Below are positions 60,014-64,000 of a stretch of 64,000 bases of DNA, piece after piece. Source of the stretch: Curvibacter sp. GWA2_64_110 (GTDB lineage Bacteria > Pseudomonadota > Gammaproteobacteria > Burkholderiales > Burkholderiaceae_C); contig MGPC01000005.1 of the NCBI GenBank assembly GCA_001797315.1, forward strand, positions 1-64,000, given 5' to 3'. Made by a program: the position numbers and the translations under genes. Below the pieces are notes generated by a model, which was given only the letters and a program-made list of their open reading frames with translations, made no database searches and was not told the DNA's origin. The first letter of the stretch is position 1; every line of letters starts with the position of its first letter.

Positions 60014-61147
60014 ATGAACTACACGCAGAAGCTGACCTTGTCGATGATCGTGCCGACCGTGATGGTGGCCGGTGCCGGCTCCACCGTGGTGGCGGGTGCG
60101 CAATGGTTGCAAGGGCAGGCGCGCGCCGCGTCCGGCGAGTCCATGGCCGGCTACTTGCAGCTCGGCAGCGCCTTGACAGCGATATTGACCCTGGTCTGCG
60201 TGACGGTCTGCATCGGCTTCACCGTCTGGATCCGGCGCACCGCACGCGCCGTGCTCGGCGGCGAGCCCACGGAGGCGCAGCAGACCCTGGCCGAGCTGGC
60301 CAACGGCAATCTGGCACTCGACGTACAGCCGGCCCCTGACGGCAGCCTGCTGGATTCGTTGCAGCGCCTGAGCAGCGTGCTGCGTGCCATGCTGGGCGAC
60401 ATTCGTCATGCCACGCAAAACATGGCCATTGCTTCCAGCGAAATCGCCACCGGCAACCAGGATCTGAGTCAGCGCACCGAGCAGACCGCCAGCAACTTGC
60501 AACGCACCGCCTCCAGCATGGAGGTGCTCACCGGCACCGTTCGCCAGTCGGCCGATGCGGCGCGCCAGGCCTACCAGCTGGCGGCCACTGCCGCCGAAGT
60601 GGCCGCGCGCGGCGGCGAAGTGGTGGGCAAGGTCGTCACCACCATGGGCGACATCAACCACAGTTCGAAGAAGATCAGCGACATCATCGGCGTCATTGAC
60701 GGCATCGCCTTCCAGACCAACATCCTGGCGCTCAATGCGGCGGTGGAAGCGGCCCGCGCCGGCGAGCAGGGCCGTGGCTTTGCCGTGGTGGCCAGTGAAG
60801 TGCGCGCGCTGGCCGGGCGCAGCGCGGAGGCGGCCAAGGAAATCAAGGACCTGATCAGCGCCTCGGTGGACAAGGTGGATTCCGGCTCGCGCTTGGTGCA
60901 GGACGCGGGGAGCACGATGGAAGAGATCGTGAATTCGGTGCGGCGCGTGAGCGACATCATCGGCGAGATCACGGCGGCCTCAAGCGAGCAGAGCAGCGGC
61001 ATTGGCGAAGTGAACCGCGCCATTAACGTGCTCGACCAGATGACGCAGCAGAACGCAGCTTTGGTGGAGCAATCTGCCGCCGCCGCCGGCAGCCTGAAGG
61101 ATCAGGCGCACAAGCTGGAACAGGCCGTGCAGGCGTTCCGACTCTGA
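60014..61147 (+). CDS. Methyl-accepting chemotaxis protein with very short periplasmic loop
   Basis: 377 residues. Two membrane helices (around residues 10-30 and 49-72) enclose only about 20 periplasmic residues, too few for a ligand domain. A short HAMP-like part and a signalling domain with tip [20 protein letters not shown] then [20 protein letters not shown] follow. It probably reads redox or membrane state rather than a bound ligand. It sits in the sulfur cluster directly after the SoxW-like gene, so it may link motility to sulfur oxidation. Confidence 0.92.
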   Translation: MNYTQKLTLSMIVPTVMVAGAGSTVVAGAQWLQGQARAASGESMAGYLQLGSALTAILTLVCVTVCIGFTVWIRRTARAVLGGEPTEAQQTLAELANGNLALDVQPAPDGSLLDSLQRLSSVLRAMLGDIRHATQNMAIASSEIATGNQDLSQRTEQTASNLQRTASSMEVLTGTVRQSADAARQAYQLAATAAEVAARGGEVVGKVVTTMGDINHSSKKISDIIGVIDGIAFQTNILALNAAVEAARAGEQGRGFAVVASEVRALAGRSAEAAKEIKDLISASVDKVDSGSRLVQDAGSTMEEIVNSVRRVSDIIGEITAASSEQSSGIGEVNRAINVLDQMTQQNAALVEQSAAAAGSLKDQAHKLEQAVQAFRL

Positions 61148-61157
61148 GGGCTCGTGC

Positions 61158-61179
61158 GGCGGCGGGTGCTGCCTTTTTT
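61158..61179 (+). terminator. Rho-independent terminator after the chemoreceptor
   Basis: GGCGGC / GCTGCC with loop GGGT (one G-T pair), followed by TTTTTT. It ends the soxH-soxW-mcp transcript. Confidence 0.8.
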
Positions 61180-61263
61180 CTGAATTGATCCTATACTTCA
61201 CCTTGATCACAAGCCCCCAGGGGTATATATCGAATGGCAAAAATTCCTGTTTCAGGAGGCAAA

Positions 61264-61797
61264 GTGGAAATCTCAAATTCATGTGAACTGCCGCAGCGGC
61301 CCTATTGGCCGGCTTGGCGGGCCGGGCTGGCGCTGGGTGTGGTGCTGTTGCTGACCTTTGTGCTGACTGGCCATGGTCTCGGTGCCACCGGTTTCACGAC
61401 GCGTCTGACGGCGTGGCTGGGCGATCTGGCGGCACCGCAATGGACGCTGGCCAACGACTACCTCGGCCCCATGATCGAAGACGGCTCGGTGCTGTCATCC
61501 TGGATCACCTGGCAGGTGATCGGGGTCTTTCTTGGCGCTTTGGTGTCGGCCTTCTTCGCTGGCCGCATGGCCTGGCGCATCGAAGGTGCCGCCAGCGCCG
61601 GCCGCATCGGTCGTCTGCTCAAAGCCCTGGCCGGCGGCATTCTGGCTGGCATCGGTGCGCGCATTGCTGCCGGCTGTACCAGCGGTGTCGGTCTGTCGGG
61701 CGCGGCGGTGCTGAGCGTGGCCGGCTTCGTTTTCCTTGGTGCATTCTTTGCCGCCGGGCTGGTGGCTGCGCGTCTGAGTGGTGGAGGTGTGAAATGA
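61264..61797 (+). CDS. YeeE/YedE transporter, N-terminal half
   Basis: 177 residues with about four membrane helices (GLALGVVLLLTFVLTGHGLG and others) and the sulfur-binding cysteine in IGARIAAGCTSGVGLSGAAV. It equals one half of a full YeeE/YedE protein, and the next gene encodes the other half. The GTG at 61264 has AGGAGG 4 bases upstream; the in-frame ATG at 61234 has no such site. Stop and next start overlap by four bases. Confidence 0.9.
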   Translation: MEISNSCELPQRPYWPAWRAGLALGVVLLLTFVLTGHGLGATGFTTRLTAWLGDLAAPQWTLANDYLGPMIEDGSVLSSWITWQVIGVFLGALVSAFFAGRMAWRIEGAASAGRIGRLLKALAGGILAGIGARIAAGCTSGVGLSGAAVLSVAGFVFLGAFFAAGLVAARLSGGGVK

Positions 61798-62372
61798 ATG
61801 CTCTGTTCGCTGCAGGCGGCCCGCTGATGGCCGTGCTGCTGGGTTTCGGTTTCGGCTTCGTGCTGGAGCGCGCCGGCTTCGGCAGCGGCTGCAAGCTCAC
61901 CGCGCAGTTCCGCCTGACCGACTGGTCGGTGTTCAAGGTCATGTTCAGTGCCATCGTCTTCACCGCGGTCGGCCTGTACGTGCTGGCGCAGATGGGCGTG
62001 GTCAATACGGAGTCGGTTTATGTGCCCATTCCCTACCTCTGGGCCATCGCCGTCGGCGGCGCGCTGATCGGTGCCGGCTTTGCCGTGGGCGGCTACTGCC
62101 CGGGCACCTCGGCCGTGGGGCTGATGACCGGTCGCCTTGATGCGTTGGTGTTCTTCGCCGGTCTGCTGGTCGGCACCTTCATCTTTGCCGGTTTCTTCCC
62201 GCAACTCGATGCACTCACCACCGCGGGTGAACTGACCAAAGGCGACCGTCTGCCCGAACTGCTGGGCGTGCCCGAATGGCTGGTGCTGGCGGCGCTGGTC
62301 GCTGCCGCAGTGGGGGTGTTCTTCCTCGGCGGCTGGTTCGAGCGCCGTGCCCGTGCGGCCGGCCAGGTCTGA
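61794..62372 (+). CDS. YeeE/YedE transporter, C-terminal half
   Basis: 192 residues with about five membrane helices and cysteines in RAGFGSGCKLTAQFRL and GAGFAVGGYCPGTSAVG. It pairs with the preceding half to form a two-subunit sulfur-compound transporter of the PmpAB type. The ATG overlaps the previous stop (ATGA), so both halves are made together. The window thus holds both a fused and a split version of this family. Confidence 0.92.
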   Translation: MNALFAAGGPLMAVLLGFGFGFVLERAGFGSGCKLTAQFRLTDWSVFKVMFSAIVFTAVGLYVLAQMGVVNTESVYVPIPYLWAIAVGGALIGAGFAVGGYCPGTSAVGLMTGRLDALVFFAGLLVGTFIFAGFFPQLDALTTAGELTKGDRLPELLGVPEWLVLAALVAAAVGVFFLGGWFERRARAAGQV

Positions 62373-62402
62373 CGCATTTCAATTTTTTGCAGGAGATTTT
62401 TC

Positions 62403-62708
62403 ATGAAACGTAGCCGCAACAACCTGGCCCCGCTGGTCTCGGCCTTGGCCATGACCCTGCTCACCGTGCCGGTCGCGACCGTGGCCCAGGCGGCGGATGC
62501 ACCGGCCAAGGCCGCAGCACCGTGCGCCGGCGGTAACCCGTGTGCCGGTTCGCGCCGTCGCAGCCGTGCCGATAACCCCTGTGCCGGCAACCCTTGCGCG
62601 GGCAAGAGCCGCAGCCGTGCCGACAACCCGTGCGCCGGCAACCCCTGTGCCGGCAAGTCCCGTCGCCGCAGCGGTGGCGACAATCCCTGCGCCGGCAAGA
62701 GCCGCTGA
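62403..62708 (+). CDS. Exported protein with NPCAG repeats
   Basis: 101 residues with a signal peptide (LAPLVSALAMTLLTVPVATV, cut near AQA). The mature part is almost only repeats: seven PCAG units, six of them NPCAG, arranged as NPCAGNPCAGKSR blocks separated by SRAD-type basic spacers. The evenly spaced cysteines suggest metal or persulfide binding. AGGAG lies upstream. It follows the split sulfur transporter and precedes the DUF6969-like gene and a rhodanese, so a link to sulfur handling is likely. The nucleotide repeats are similar too, so recent expansion is possible. Confidence 0.85.
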   Translation: MKRSRNNLAPLVSALAMTLLTVPVATVAQAADAPAKAAAPCAGGNPCAGSRRRSRADNPCAGNPCAGKSRSRADNPCAGNPCAGKSRRRSGGDNPCAGKSR

Positions 62709-62719
62709 TCACGACGGAC

Positions 62720-63373
62720 ATGGCTGCCTCTGCCGACCGGGAGGATGCTGCGCGCGACGCGCTCGCGCGCCAGCTGCGACTGGCACGCCAGGGGCGCTCC
62801 ATGCTCTACCCCTTCATCGGCCGCAGCCGGCGTTTCGAGATCTGGCAGCACTACCCGCACAACGACGCCGTGGATGAAACCGGTCGCTGGCAGTTCTATT
62901 TCCATGCGCATGATCGCGCTGAGAAAAACAGTGCACGTCATCCGCAGGAGCATGGCCATATCCACCTGTTTCGCCGCAGCCCGCAGGGGCTTCTCACGCA
63001 TCTGGCCGGACTCTCGCTTGACGCGCGCGGCCTGCCGTTGACCTGGTTTGCCACCAACCAGTGGGTCACCGGCGAACGCTGGCAGGCGGCCGAGTCGCTG
63101 GTACGTGGCTTGTCCGCATTCGAGTTGCGCTTGCGCGGCCCGTTGGCCGGCGCCGCCTTGTGGTTGGCCGACATGGTGCGTTTTTATGCCGTGCCGCTGC
63201 GCCAGATGCTGCAGCAGCGTGACGCAGCGCTGGCGCGCCATTGCATGCGCCACCGCATCGACCGGCAGCAGGCCTGGGCCGACCGCCGTGTCGCCGTCTG
63301 GAGTTCCGTTCCCGTTCACTGGCCGCAGGATGCTTTGCAGATGGCTGGCCAGCCATCCCGTTCCCGTTCGTAA
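62720..63373 (+). CDS. DUF6969-like protein
   Basis: 217 residues, cytoplasmic and rich in Arg, His and Trp. The N-terminal half (RRFEIWQHYPHNDAVDETGR, WQFYFHAHDRAE and HPQEHGHIHLFRR) has clustered histidines that could bind a metal; the C-terminal half is helical (LRQMLQQRDAALARHCMRHR). This resembles the uncharacterised DUF6969 family. It starts 11 bp after the NPCAG gene and may act on that protein; this is inference from position. The frame is open upstream through the previous gene, but the ATG at 62720 fits the spacing. Confidence 0.7.
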   Translation: MAASADREDAARDALARQLRLARQGRSMLYPFIGRSRRFEIWQHYPHNDAVDETGRWQFYFHAHDRAEKNSARHPQEHGHIHLFRRSPQGLLTHLAGLSLDARGLPLTWFATNQWVTGERWQAAESLVRGLSAFELRLRGPLAGAALWLADMVRFYAVPLRQMLQQRDAALARHCMRHRIDRQQAWADRRVAVWSSVPVHWPQDALQMAGQPSRSRS

Positions 63374-63385
63374 AAGGAGACCCTC

Positions 63386-64000
63386 ATGAAAACTCAAATC
63401 CGCTTTTTTGCAGGCGCTGCCCTGCTGGGCCTGGCTCAGTGGGCGCTGGCGCTCAACGTGCCCGGCCCCGTCGTCGACGGTGCGTGGCTGGCACAGAACC
63501 AGGGCGAGGTCACCATCCTCGACGTGCGCAACAACGCCAAGAGCTTCACCGCCACCCCCGAGTTCGAGACCGACAAGAAGACCGGCAAGAAATTCCTGGT
63601 TGAACTGGGCGGCCACATCGACGGCGCCGTGCTGGTGGACAACAAGAAAGTGCGTACCGAGCGCACGATCGACGGCCTCAAGCTCAAGGGCATGCTGCCC
63701 GAGCGCGCCGACTTCGAGAAGCTGGCACGCGGCTGGGGCGTGCAGGCCGGCCGTCCGGTCGTGATCGTCTACCCGGGCATGGAGACCATGGACTTCAACG
63801 ACGCCTCCCGCCTGTACTGGCAGTTCAAGGTCTACGGTGAAGACAACGTGGCGGTTCTCAACGGCGGCGCTGCCGGCTGGATCGCCGAAGGGCGCGCGGT
63901 GTCCTCCGCTGCAACCAAGCCTGCGGAGGGCAACTGGGCGGCCACGGCCGACCGTTCCGCCGAACTGGGTGCCACCACCGCTGACGTGGCCAAGGCACAA
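63386..64000 (+). CDS. Exported rhodanese-like sulfurtransferase, 5' part
   Basis: The first 205 residues of a secreted protein that continues beyond the window. It has a signal peptide (IRFFAGAALLGLAQWALA) and a rhodanese domain: VTILDVRNNAKSFTATPEFE, then VVIVYPGMETMDFNDASRLY and VAVLNGGAAGWIAEGR. The catalytic-loop cysteine is absent in this first domain (VYPGMETMD), as in the structural half of two-domain sulfurtransferases; an active second domain is expected downstream. AAAGGAGA lies 6 bases before the ATG. Confidence 0.9.
   Translation, partial: MKTQIRFFAGAALLGLAQWALALNVPGPVVDGAWLAQNQGEVTILDVRNNAKSFTATPEFETDKKTGKKFLVELGGHIDGAVLVDNKKVRTERTIDGLKLKGMLPERADFEKLARGWGVQAGRPVVIVYPGMETMDFNDASRLYWQFKVYGEDNVAVLNGGAAGWIAEGRAVSSAATKPAEGNWAATADRSAELGATTADVAKAQ

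Noticed and set aside
62093-64000. 635-codon open frame on the minus strand
   Set aside because: It lies antisense to the split transporter, the NPCAG gene, the DUF6969-like gene and the rhodanese. Its product is low-complexity (repeated LPAQGL blocks from the NPCAG repeats) and has no ribosome-binding site.
1-64000. tRNA or rRNA genes
   Set aside because: No cloverleaf with a GGTTCRA arm and matching acceptor stem was found; GGTTCGAT near 15113 and 27637 belongs to the ychF leaders and lacks a partner stem of tRNA geometry.

Overview
The window looks like a chromosome segment of a betaproteobacterium of the order Burkholderiales, most likely Comamonadaceae. Evidence: high G+C; the gene orders rpsI-bactofilin-erpA-anmK-M23-tyrS, dusB-fis-purH and hemL-thiD-rubredoxin-pilGHIJ-chpA; the yqgE-ruvX-pyrR-pyrB-pyrC'-plsC operon; and short GCTAY..RTAGC palindromes at gene ends. 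This placement comes from gene content, not from a database search.

Left core (1-14.9 kb): the end of rpsI, an envelope coiled-coil protein, bactofilin, erpA, anmK, an M23 peptidase, tyrS, a phenylacetate set paaG-paaI-paaK behind a palindromic operator, an M61 peptidase, a DsbC-like protein, a UbiH-type monooxygenase, a MOSC protein and a Bug-type binding protein.

Genomic island (about 15.2-27.8 kb): visibly more A/T-rich than the rest and inserted inside the coding sequence of the ATPase gene ychF. The native 5' end is left behind as a 38-codon stub at 15146-15262. The island's right end supplies a replacement leader, start codon and first ~33 codons, so full ychF reads from 27679. The tyrosine integrase (26367-27512) starts just before that replacement leader. 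Cargo: a predicted defence pair (a 556-aa coiled-coil protein and a 376-aa HNH nuclease) each behind a copy of one 66-bp leader; an unrecognised 243-aa protein; a serine recombinase; a primase-polymerase-like replication protein next to a structured non-coding stretch; a secreted nuclease module; a SIR2-like DUF4917 protein; and an XRE regulator with a small exported protein between direct repeats. The left flank also holds a decayed copy of an integrase 5' end, which suggests the site was used by a related element before.

Middle core (28.8-54.6 kb): a YqaA membrane protein, dusB-fis-purH, an enoyl-CoA hydratase, hemL, thiD, rubredoxin, a complete type IV pilus chemosensory operon (pilG, pilH, pilI, pilJ and the 1932-aa kinase chpA), photolyase, the pyrimidine operon with a dihydroorotase homologue lacking its metal-binding HxH, an acyltransferase, and a divergent ABC iron transporter.

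Right end (54.6-64 kb): a reduced-sulfur module. It has an ArsR regulator, a DsrE-like protein, flavocytochrome c subunits, a full-length and a split YeeE/YedE transporter, a SoxH-like metallo-hydrolase, a SoxW-like thioredoxin, a chemoreceptor, an exported protein with seven PCAG motifs, a DUF6969-like protein and an exported rhodanese cut by the window end. An identical 10-bp sequence upstream of the regulator and upstream of soxH points to one shared operator.
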